The position numbers and the translations under genes are program-made. A stretch of DNA of 5,880 nucleotides from JAKPCT01 sp029553165 (GTDB taxonomy: Bacteria > Bacillota > UBA4882 > UBA8346): positions 1-5,880 of the forward strand of contig DAORZT010000096.1 in the NCBI GenBank assembly GCA_035359995.1, in the 5' to 3' direction. How positions within the stretch are numbered: the first letter of the stretch is position 1; each line of letters opens with the position of its first letter. The notes below the pieces were generated by a model. The model did not search any database. It saw nothing but the letters and a program-made list of their open reading frames with translations, and was not told the DNA's origin. Below, in pieces: positions 1 through 5,256 of this stretch.

Positions 1-60
1 AGTGTGGCATCTCTTTTTTCAAAGTTCATTATTTTTCTTTACAGGAATGCTCCATCAATA

Positions 61-612
61 TCACCTTTTGAAGAGAAAATTAATAAATAATATTCCACAA
101 TTAATAAATGACAGAATTGATAATACCAGTATTACAATATTAACGCGTTTAAAATATTGAAGCTGATGTGATACAGATGAACTAACATCTTTGAACTTAT
201 CAATAGTTTCGGTTAAAGATTGATTCATTACTTGTTGATTATCTTTAAATACTTTTTCCTGCTCTTTAAGGATATTCGAAAACTGATTTGATACAGATGA
301 ACCAATATCTCTATATTCTTCAAGATTTTCAGATAAGCATTGAGTAATTGCCTGTTGATTATCTTTAAACACTCTTTCGTGATCTTTAAGAATACTTGAA
401 ACCTGACTTGATACAGATGAACCAATATCTCTATATTTTTCAAGATTTTCAGATAAGCATTGAGTAATTGCCTGTTGATTATCTTTAAACACTCTTTCGT
501 GATCTTTAAGAATACTTGAAACCTGACTTGATACAGATGAACCAATATCTCTATATTTTTCAAGATTTTCAGATAAGCATTGATTCATTATCTGTTGATT
601 AGTTTTAAACAA
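61..612 (-). CDS. Tandem-repeat coiled-coil protein with C-terminal membrane anchor, function unknown
   Basis: I do not recognise this family. The 183-residue frame consists of four units of about 40 residues, each reading roughly FKDNQQAxxQ, CLSENLEKYRDIGSSVS, then SQVSSILKDHER. The units are heptad-like, charged and serine-rich, so a long helical or coiled-coil stalk is likely. The last unit runs into one strongly hydrophobic stretch (about residues 156-180, starting VNIVILVLSIL) and ends in FLFKR, which suggests a tail-anchored membrane protein. The first codon of this frame is TTG at 612 and has no good ribosome binding site. Repeat homology continues upstream of it (REQENLF matches KEQEKVF of unit 4) until an in-frame TGA. 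The true N-terminus is therefore probably the ATG at 668 in the neighbouring frame, joined by a frameshift. It could be a decaying gene or one read by frameshifting. A real coding past is likely; present function is uncertain. Confidence 0.65.
   Translation of the reverse strand: MFKTNQQIMNQCLSENLEKYRDIGSSVSSQVSSILKDHERVFKDNQQAITQCLSENLEKYRDIGSSVSSQVSSILKDHERVFKDNQQAITQCLSENLEEYRDIGSSVSNQFSNILKEQEKVFKDNQQVMNQSLTETIDKFKDVSSSVSHQLQYFKRVNIVILVLSILSFINCGILFINFLFKR
181..600 (-). repeat. 120-bp tandem repeat array within the coiled-coil gene
   Basis: The period is exactly 120 bp (40 codons). The anchor string GATACAGATGA ends at 180, 300, 420 and 540. The units at 301-420 and 421-540 differ at one base only (a Glu/Lys codon change), and the two half-units 361-420 and 481-540 are identical. 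The unit at 181-300 is clearly diverged. The middle units therefore look like a recent duplication. A period divisible by three keeps the frame open, and incidentally keeps another frame open as well. Confidence 0.9.
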
Positions 613-668
613 ATTTTCCTGTTCTCTAACAACTCATCATAATTGTAAAACGTTTCACTATAAGTCAT
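588..668 (-). pseudogene. Frame-shifted 5' end of the tandem-repeat coiled-coil gene
   Basis: An ATG at 668 follows a good Shine-Dalgarno (GAGGGG, 677-682, 8 nt spacing). It opens a 26-codon frame beginning MTYSETFYNYDELL and stopping at 588-590. Around codon 14 the homology to the repeat protein moves to the -1 frame: the neighbouring frame reads REQENLFKTNQQ, which matches the repeat units. Restoring one base near 633-636 would give a single gene of about 202 codons covering 61-668. In addition, a heptamer T TTA AAA (609-603) of the X XXY YYZ type sits in the frame of the ATG, and slipping back one base there would also enter the repeat frame. Decay by a one-base deletion is the simpler explanation. 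Confidence 0.5.
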
Positions 669-933
669 CAGCTCTTCCCCTCACATTCTAAACAGTTACT
701 TGTCCGGCGACAAAAACAAGATTGATCTTAACGGCATTTTACTCCTTGCCGAGTCTGACAATTGATCATAAAACTCAACCCACAATTTAAAGAATCCCAA
801 CATATCATTTAAAACATGATAATTAATAAATTTCCAAATAATTATTTAACATTACTTTTATCGGCGCCATATCTAGCTTTTTTTAGAAGTAAATGGGTTT
901 CTAAAATAAGTCTTTTTTATCTTGGATGTTTTA
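669..933. other. Gene-poor stretch
   Basis: I see no convincing gene here. The region is the upstream side of the coiled-coil gene and probably holds its promoter, but I could not pick clear -35 and -10 boxes. A short inverted repeat (CGGCA ... TGCCG) lies near 731-750. A 13-codon minus frame behind an AAGGAG at about 740 is too short to defend. Confidence 0.4.
677..682 (-). promoter_or_regulatory. Shine-Dalgarno GAGGGG for ATG 668
   Basis: A purine-rich GAGGGGAA lies 8 nt before the ATG at 668. The TTG at 612 has no comparable site. This is the main reason to place the real start of the coiled-coil gene at 668 and to infer a frameshift. Confidence 0.5.
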
Positions 934-972
934 TGTTGGGCCACTGCTTGAATGGCGGGTTAAAGAACTGCC
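934..972 (+). repeat. REP-like imperfect palindrome, copy 1
   Basis: One of three related units of about 40 bp with the shape TGTT(G/A)G, CCCA(C/T)TG, short loop, GGCGGGTTA, then AAGAAATGCC. The possible hairpin is 936-963. Pairs 936-939 with 960-963, and 941-942 with 957-958, are intact including G.T wobbles. 940/959 is broken by a C-to-G change relative to the other copies, and 943/956 is the A-C mismatch shared by all three. The unit directly abuts the broken RAYT gene. This is the most damaged of the copies. Confidence 0.6.
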
Positions 973-1195
973 AAACCGAAACAACAAATGGGTTCCGAAT
1001 AATGTTAATTTGTTTGAATGAAACCATTTTAAATCGTCCGGCCAATTTCGATAATTCCATATTTCTCCGATTCATGCAATTCACGTAATCAACCATACCA
1101 CCGGAACCAATTGCGCCAACCGTATCCGTAAAAAACACAATTACCATGAACATGATTAGGCATGAACGCAAATTCATCCGGAGGGTTACCTATCA
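968..1195 (-). pseudogene. Remnant of a REP-associated tyrosine transposase (RAYT, Y1/IS200-like)
   Basis: The frame starting near 1195 reads PPDEFAF and then MPNHVHG, the HUH metal-binding motif of Y1 transposases (His-Val-His codons at 1146-1154). After a shift of one frame near 1140-1146, the protein continues with VGAIGSGG, then RRNMELSKLAGRFKMVS, then FKQIN and finally VWQ. Order and spacing match the RAYT core (MPNHVHGI, SKIIGRFKM, KQIN, VWQ) as I know the family. A full RAYT is about 200 residues or more. The N-terminal third and everything after VWQ, including the expected catalytic tyrosine region, are missing, so it cannot be active. It lies between a terminator and REP-like copy 1, a typical RAYT neighbourhood. 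Confidence 0.75.
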
Positions 1196-1201
1196 TATCA
1201 C

Positions 1202-1235
1202 AAAAAAACAAAAACCCTCGATTTCTCAAGGGTTT
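1202..1235 (-). terminator. Rho-independent terminator closing the M15 peptidase unit
   Basis: On the minus strand a 10-bp stem (arms AAACCCTTGA and TCGAGGGTTT, one G.U pair) closes on a GAAA tetraloop at 1212-1235. It is followed by TTGTTTTTTT at 1211-1202. Stem, loop and T-tract are all canonical. It lies about 220 bp past the stop of the calcium-loop protein gene, so the transcript has a long 3' region that includes REP-like copy 2. Confidence 0.85.
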
Positions 1236-1292
1236 AACTCTCATATTATCAACTTTATTTCTGATTTTTTCTTAGTTTTTGTTTGCTCCTTC

Positions 1293-1332
1293 TGTTAGCC
1301 CACTGTTCTGGCGGCGGGCTAGAAAGAAATGC
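1293..1332 (+). repeat. REP-like imperfect palindrome, copy 2
   Basis: Hairpin 1295-1322 is the best-paired of the three copies. 1295-1301 pair with 1316-1322 (one G.T), followed by the shared A-C mismatch (1302/1315), then 1303-1306 with 1311-1314. The flank GAAAGAAATGC matches the other copies. Compared with copy 3, several bases differ yet pairing is kept (A-T for G.T, G-C for G.T, C-G for T.G). It lies in the 3' region of the upstream operon and has no T-tract on either strand, so it is not a terminator. Confidence 0.65.
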
Positions 1333-1346
1333 TTTTAAAGAAAATT

Positions 1347-1430
1347 TTAATAAATATAAATGCACCAGCCATCTTGCTGGGCAAAGATTAAAAAATCTTC
1401 TTCACCATTTACTAAATCACAAATTAATTA
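1347..1430 (-). pseudogene. Possible C-terminal scrap of an unidentified gene
   Basis: A short frame between stops reads CDLVNGEEDFLIF, then AQQDGWCIYIY, and ends with TAA at 1347-1349. The composition (acidic turn followed by an alternating aromatic strand) looks like a real protein tail rather than random AT-rich DNA. Just upstream, the adjacent frame reads IDEAVDLLILIN, so a frameshifted remnant is possible. There is no start codon or ribosome binding site. It lies directly behind the calcium-loop protein gene and before REP-like copy 2. It could be a leftover of a displaced partner gene or pure chance. Confidence 0.25.
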
Positions 1431-1458
1431 AAATTAACAGATCGACCGCCTCATCAAT

Positions 1459-2250
1459 CTAACTTCCAGAAGTAACACTAAGAAGACAATTCACTTTATT
1501 ATTCTTAATCTGGTATAAACTAAAAGAATTTCCTTCATAATATTGATAATTTATTATTATTTCCATTATGCCATCATCGTTAGTATCCAGGATAGAAACT
1601 GCACTTGGAATTACTGCAGGTTCAGCTATATACTCTTCACTGGTTTTTATTATCTCTTTTTTTAGAAAAATATTTTTCACTGTACCATCCACTATTTTTC
1701 GGACTACCAATATCGAATAATCATTATTATATAAAGCATATGGCGACTTATGATTTTCGGCAGCAATAATTACTTCATCAATCCCATCACCCTCTAAATC
1801 AACTTTTATTAGTTGGGTAATATTTACCGGAACTTGCTTATTTAATCCGTTATCGTTTAGAATTTTTCTAACAATCTGCTTATATGTATCATTATTAGTA
1901 TTCATTAATAAAGGCTTTCTTGGCTGAGCATCCCAGTTACAACTAATAGCTACATTACAACCATTCAAATATTTATCATTGTCAATGTAAATAAAATATG
2001 TCTCCCTATCAATATCCTTATTTTTACTTAAAGAATTCCCCAAATACCCATTTATTGAATATAATTTATAAACCTCTTTACCACTCAGTAATTTATACAG
2101 TTCATCTGCATTATACCACTTACCATTGGCATAACCACCTAATAACACACTATCAACTACAATTGGTGAGTAAGATGCTTGACCATAACACCCGATAGTG
2201 ATAATCAAATTTACAAAAATAATACCTATCAAAATAAATCTTCTTACCAT
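1459..2250 (-). CDS. Exported protein with two DxxGDG-type calcium-binding loops
   Basis: 263 residues. The ATG at 2250 is preceded by AAAGGAG with 6 nt spacing. The N-terminus (MVRRF, then hydrophobic ILIGIIFVNLIITIG) is a signal peptide. Cys21 after Ile-Gly could be lipid-modified, but residue -3 is Thr, so the lipobox is not canonical. Two acidic loops of the FG-GAP/VCBS or EF-hand-like type are visible: D151-L-E-G-D-G-I-D-E159 followed by VIIAAE, and D222-T-N-D-D-G-I-M-E230 followed by IIINY. These suggest a small beta-propeller-like or calcium-stabilised fold outside the membrane. Residues 30-110 match nothing I know. The gene starts 24 bp after the M15 peptidase gene stops and shares its terminator. 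By position and location it could be the immunity partner of that hydrolase, but no family evidence supports this directly. Sampled stretches are below 30% GC. Confidence 0.8.
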   Translation of the reverse strand: MVRRFILIGIIFVNLIITIGCYGQASYSPIVVDSVLLGGYANGKWYNADELYKLLSGKEVYKLYSINGYLGNSLSKNKDIDRETYFIYIDNDKYLNGCNVAISCNWDAQPRKPLLMNTNNDTYKQIVRKILNDNGLNKQVPVNITQLIKVDLEGDGIDEVIIAAENHKSPYALYNNDYSILVVRKIVDGTVKNIFLKKEIIKTSEEYIAEPAVIPSAVSILDTNDDGIMEIIINYQYYEGNSFSLYQIKNNKVNCLLSVTSGS

Positions 2251-2274
2251 GTGTTACTCCTTTATTATATTTAT

Positions 2275-4176
2275 TCATTTAGGTCTAGTAAAAAAACCGT
2301 TACCCCAAATATAGTTTAGATAACTCGCTCTGTCTCCAGAAAAATTTTTGTTAATTGTTTCTTGATCATACAGCTTTTCCAACTCGCTTTTAAAGGTTGT
2401 TTTTCCTTTTTTTAGACTATCAGTCTTTTCAAAGTGCCACCACTCGCAACTCATATAATTATTTTTCCAATTACTCCTTGCTGAAATTGGCTTCCATCCG
2501 TTTTTCTCCATGATTTCGGTGACATTTATAAATTTACCAGTTACTTTTTGTTCCTGAATTCCAATTCCTTTTTTATATACTGCAGCATTCAAGGTTATCT
2601 CTTTAGCATCTGGACTTTCACTTCGACAATAAACAATCCATCTCGGATTTTGATCAGTTCCACCAGATCTTACAATCACATATAAATCTTTCTCTGGATT
2701 TCTCATTCCACAATTTGTGGCAAGATCAAACGCTAATCCTAAATAATGCAAACTAGTCTTTGAACGTCCAGAACCACCACTAACACTTAAATTACGCATT
2801 CCACCAGCACTTACTACTTTTCCTCCTAAAGCATTAATTTCTGTAACTGCTGTTGTTAAACTATTTGCCACATCTGATCTAACTACAATTGGAAATGTCT
2901 TTTCCTTATCAATGTTTAAAATTGCAACCCCATCAATTGGTTTTCTCGTTAACCGTTCACCCGTTGAAAATGTATGGCTAGACTGATTTTCATTTTTTCG
3001 TTCAAAATCAACTTTCAAAACAGCACCCTTCAAATACTCCCCCGTAATCCTGTCTCTGGTCGTCTGGTCCAACTCACCTGTTACTGGTAGACCAAATGTC
3101 TCCTGGAATTGTCTGATTGCTCCTTTGGTAGTATTGCCAATCTTGCCATCGACTCCGGCTTTACCGATATCAAATCCCATTTCTTTTAATTTATGTTGCA
3201 TATCTTTGTTGGGATCGGCAATTGAAGCTTCTTTTTCTCTTGCTTTTCTGAGATTATCATTATAGATTACTTTATCATTTGATCTTGGCTTCTCCAGACC
3301 TGGCCGTAACCATCCCGTTGCAACTTTCCGTTCCAACATGTAGTATGTATCCGGGTCCAGTTTTCCGGTTACCGGTAGACTGTTGTCTTTTTGGAACTGT
3401 TTAATATTTTCAAAGGTTTGCCCATCAGGTTTACCATCGATCGGTTTACTGTTTTTATATCCGAACATCTCCAGTAAAGCTTCGGCTTGGGCAAATTGGT
3501 AGTTGCCTTTGGTTTCTTTAAAGTCGATCTGTTCAATTTTCGCATCACGATCCGCCAACCGTTTTTTAGCTTCCGGAGTCATTTCTTCTGGCGATAATGG
3601 TTTGATCTCCGGTTGCTTCGGAGCAATCGGTTTTTCGATCGTTTGCGCCTGCATCACCTTTTTACCGATAGCTTCGATCTCTTCTCGCTTCAGCTTAGTT
3701 GCAGCTACCAGATCTAAAGCTTTCATGGTATCCTGATCAAACTCGCCGGTTGGTTTCAGTCCGACAGCTGTCTGAAACTCGGTCAATGCTTTCTTGGTAT
3801 TCTGGCCGTTGATCCCGTCGACTCCTTTGTAGCCATACTCCCCCAGGTCATAACCGGCCATGCCTAATGCTGCCTGACCTTTGGCTACGGTTTTATCAAC
3901 ATCTCTGCCAAACGTACCGCATACTACGTATCGATCCCGTTCTTTGAGATTTTCTTCGAGTGGATTGATGGATTTTTCCTGTCGCAGAAATCCCGTTCCG
4001 GTGTCAAGTCTGGGAATGTTACTCATACCCTGGTTAGCTATTCCGTATTTAATCTCATTATGTACCTTACTGTCACCCAAAGGGTTTCGCGCCAGTTGGT
4101 CATACTGATTCTCAAAATTATTCCCTTTATTTATCTCTTCCCGTTTTGGACTTTTCTCAATTGTAAAACCATTCAC
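2275..4176 (-). CDS. Peptidoglycan hydrolase: three PG-binding domains plus M15 (VanY-like) peptidase
   Basis: 633 residues from GTG 4176. The alternative in-frame TTG at 4182 lies only 3 nt from the AAAGGAGG (4186-4193), whereas the GTG has 9 nt spacing. In order: an unrecognised polar N-terminus (1-90); PG_binding_1 repeat at about 93-155 (VDGINGQNTKKAL, VGLKPTGEFDQDT); a Pro/Lys/Glu-rich linker; repeat 2 at about 226-282 (IDGKPDGQT, LPVTGKLDPDT); repeat 3 at about 325-380 (VDGKIGNTTKGAI, LPVTGELDQTT); and an M15 peptidase at about 433-585. The M15 zinc motif SLHYLGLAFD supplies His477 and Asp484, and EWWHFE supplies Glu578 and His581, so the site looks intact. The expected reaction is cleavage of peptidoglycan stem peptides (D-Ala-D-Ala carboxypeptidase or related endopeptidase). 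There is no signal peptide or membrane segment, which is odd for a wall enzyme. GC falls from about 45% (3301-4140) to about 35% (2281-3000). It could be an effector, a lysis-released enzyme or a prophage lysin. Confidence 0.9.
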   Translation of the reverse strand: MNGFTIEKSPKREEINKGNNFENQYDQLARNPLGDSKVHNEIKYGIANQGMSNIPRLDTGTGFLRQEKSINPLEENLKERDRYVVCGTFGRDVDKTVAKGQAALGMAGYDLGEYGYKGVDGINGQNTKKALTEFQTAVGLKPTGEFDQDTMKALDLVAATKLKREEIEAIGKKVMQAQTIEKPIAPKQPEIKPLSPEEMTPEAKKRLADRDAKIEQIDFKETKGNYQFAQAEALLEMFGYKNSKPIDGKPDGQTFENIKQFQKDNSLPVTGKLDPDTYYMLERKVATGWLRPGLEKPRSNDKVIYNDNLRKAREKEASIADPNKDMQHKLKEMGFDIGKAGVDGKIGNTTKGAIRQFQETFGLPVTGELDQTTRDRITGEYLKGAVLKVDFERKNENQSSHTFSTGERLTRKPIDGVAILNIDKEKTFPIVVRSDVANSLTTAVTEINALGGKVVSAGGMRNLSVSGGSGRSKTSLHYLGLAFDLATNCGMRNPEKDLYVIVRSGGTDQNPRWIVYCRSESPDAKEITLNAAVYKKGIGIQEQKVTGKFINVTEIMEKNGWKPISARSNWKNNYMSCEWWHFEKTDSLKKGKTTFKSELEKLYDQETINKNFSGDRASYLNYIWGNGFFTRPK

Positions 4177-4185
4177 TACCAAAAG

Positions 4186-4193
4186 CCTCCTTT
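4186..4193 (-). promoter_or_regulatory. Shine-Dalgarno AAAGGAGG deciding the M15 gene start
   Basis: A near-perfect anti-16S complement. An in-frame TAA at the site itself rules out earlier starts, leaving TTG 4182 (3 nt away) or GTG 4176 (9 nt away). The spacing favours GTG. Confidence 0.7.
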
Positions 4194-4348
4194 AACTTCA
4201 GCTCACCGTGGTCCAAACTTATTTCACATCATAATCTTTTGTAATTAATTGGCTATTAGTGGAATTGTTACCTGCTTTTTAGGTGCCGAGTTGATCAGAA
4301 TTGAGTAACCAATTTATTTTTAGCGTTCTTTTTTTGCATGCTTTTTTC

Positions 4349-4388
4349 TGTTGGCCCATTGCTTGAGGCGGCGGGTTAAAGAAATGCC
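4349..4388 (+). repeat. REP-like imperfect palindrome, copy 3
   Basis: Hairpin 4351-4379: a 13-position stem with a three-base loop. Pairs are 4351-4357 with 4373-4379 (two G.T), the shared A-C mismatch at 4358/4372, then 4359-4363 with 4367-4371 (three G.T, two Watson-Crick). The many G.T pairs mean the structure forms in the plus-strand copy, not the minus. The flanks (T-rich before, AAAGAAATGCC after) match copies 1 and 2. Confidence 0.65.
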
Positions 4389-4404
4389 TGAGCAGTTCTT
4401 TTTA

Positions 4405-4444
4405 GAAGAATTGTAATGAACAGATTATATCATTACAATTCTTC
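4405..4444. repeat. Perfect 15-bp inverted repeat
   Basis: Arm GAAGAATTGTAATGA (4405-4419) and its exact reverse complement (4430-4444) flank a 10-base loop. Neither strand carries a T-tract after it, so it is not a typical terminator. The core TCATTACAATT recurs at 4676-4686, which makes it a candidate end of a small mobile element. Confidence 0.85.
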
Positions 4445-4693
4445 ATTTCCGAAAGTGATGGCAATTAAGCTTAGTCTTCCGATGGCGATGTCAATGAAAC
4501 ATCCTGTTTCAATTCCCCGCAACGCCAACCTCCTTGGTTGGCTAATGCTTTTACCAGCTATTGTTTGATTTTCAACTTATGAAGAGCTTATAAGTGAAGT
4601 GGAATGCGGTCAATTTTAAAAATATCAAGAAGTTTTCGAGAGGATAATGAGACAAAAATGTTTGAGGAACTCTTGTCATTACAATTATACTTC
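4405..4693. mobile_element. Possible MITE-like element of about 290 bp
   Basis: The left end begins GAAG, AATTGTAATGA (4405-4419). The right end, read on the minus strand from 4693, begins GAAG, three extra bases, then AATTGTAATGA (4686-4676). These would be terminal inverted repeats of about 15 bp with one small gap. The interior has no gene but contains two strong hairpins. No target-site duplication is visible at the two outer edges, so this remains a suggestion. Confidence 0.3.
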
Positions 4694-4706
4694 AATTATC
4701 CTTACC

Positions 4707-5255
4707 TCATTGCTTATTCCATTTTTCAATTTCACTTAACCGATAAGCCCCGTCAAATATATTTACTGTATATATCCAATAATACTCCTTAATTCTATAA
4801 TCTTGGTTGTGAGGATATTTAATACCAATTTTCTCATACACATAAACTTTTACAGTTAAATCATCAACATAATTTATTTCTTCAATAGTAAAATCAATTA
4901 ATTTTTCTTTTATCTGCTTCTCTGCCAATCTCCTAACTAATTGTTTTTGGGAATTGTACAAATTACTTCCCTTAACCAAAAGATTTTCTACCAATGAAAA
5001 ATCATCACTATTAATTGCCTCAACAATTAAATGTTGGTAATTTCTCATTATTTCTTCAATATGGAAATCATCTGATTTTGCAGAACCAAGCTCATTAATT
5101 TGTTCTTCAAAATCTTCGTTATCTTCGTTGACTTGAATATTTTTGACAGTCTCTGGTTGTGCTAATTCTGATTTAGAATTTTTCTGTGATAGATAATAAT
5201 AAATAAATAAGCTAACTGTAATTAATATTAATAAAAGTATGGCTTTTTTCTTCAT
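4707..5255 (-). CDS. Membrane-anchored protein with TcaA/YvbJ-like NTF2 domain
   Basis: 182 residues from ATG 5255, preceded by GGGGAG at 6 nt. The N-terminus MKKK followed by a hydrophobic helix (residues 5-22) gives an uncleaved signal anchor with the rest outside the membrane. An acidic linker (about 28-65) leads to a C-terminal domain at about 70-181. That domain carries YQHLIVEAINSDDFS, VKGSNLYNSQKQLV, KEKLIDFTIEEI, YWIYTV and DGAYRLSEIEKW, the pattern I know from the C-terminal NTF2-like domain of TcaA/YvbJ-type Firmicutes proteins. Length is well below TcaA: the zinc-ribbon and other N-terminal domains are missing. The start lies one base after the stop of the hydrolase gene (TAA-T-ATG), and its Shine-Dalgarno is inside that gene, so translation is probably coupled. 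A wall-facing partner or immunity protein for that hydrolase is plausible but inferred. Confidence 0.8.
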   Translation of the reverse strand: MKKKAILLLILITVSLFIYYYLSQKNSKSELAQPETVKNIQVNEDNEDFEEQINELGSAKSDDFHIEEIMRNYQHLIVEAINSDDFSLVENLLVKGSNLYNSQKQLVRRLAEKQIKEKLIDFTIEEINYVDDLTVKVYVYEKIGIKYPHNQDYRIKEYYWIYTVNIFDGAYRLSEIEKWNKQ

Positions 5256-5256
5256 A

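Larger units (their letters stand above)
4183..4706. other. Intergenic region with hairpins and repeats, no convincing gene
   Basis: About 520 bp between the NTF2-like gene and the M15 gene. It contains REP-like copy 3 (4349-4388), a perfect 15-bp inverted repeat (4405-4444), and two compact hairpins: TGAAACA-TCC-TGTTTCA at 4495-4511 and GCCAACC-TCCTT-GGTTGGC at 4524-4542. A 36-codon plus frame (4458-4568) and two minus frames without starts over 4417-4570 are open, but none has a ribosome binding site. The promoter of the M15 gene should lie near 4200-4330; a TATGAT near 4230 is the only weak -10 candidate I see. Confidence 0.5.

Noticed and set aside
228..563. Second long minus frame in the repeat region
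   Set aside because: It is open only because the 120-bp repeat is a multiple of three. Its product is a repetitive alternative reading of the same DNA with no start context.
731..775. Similarity between about 731-775 and about 4268-4310 (both containing GCCGAGT and AATTGA)
   Set aside because: The match is loose, with several gaps, and cannot be separated from chance without a third copy.
816..1088. Plus-strand 90-codon frame
   Set aside because: It runs antisense through the RAYT remnant and REP-like copy 1, and its content is explained by those.
1384..1399. Short palindrome AAGATT-AAAA-AATCTT, and CCAGC/GCTGG at 1365-1380, as regulatory hairpins
   Set aside because: Such short stems are expected by chance in AT-rich DNA, and neither has a supporting context.
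3503..4248. Plus-strand frames opposite the peptidoglycan hydrolase gene
   Set aside because: They are shadows of the well-supported minus-strand gene, with no ribosome binding sites or recognisable domains.
4351..4379. REP-like hairpins as transcription terminators
   Set aside because: No T-tract follows on either strand in any of the three copies, and the operon has its own canonical terminator at 1202-1235.
4506..4518. GTTTCAATTCCCC, resembling the end of some CRISPR repeats
   Set aside because: It occurs once; there is no spaced repetition on either side and no cas gene.
4458..4568. Plus-strand 36-codon frame with a hydrophobic end (GWLMLLPAIV)
   Set aside because: It has no ribosome binding site, lies among hairpins and opposes the direction of all genes. 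Too weak to call.
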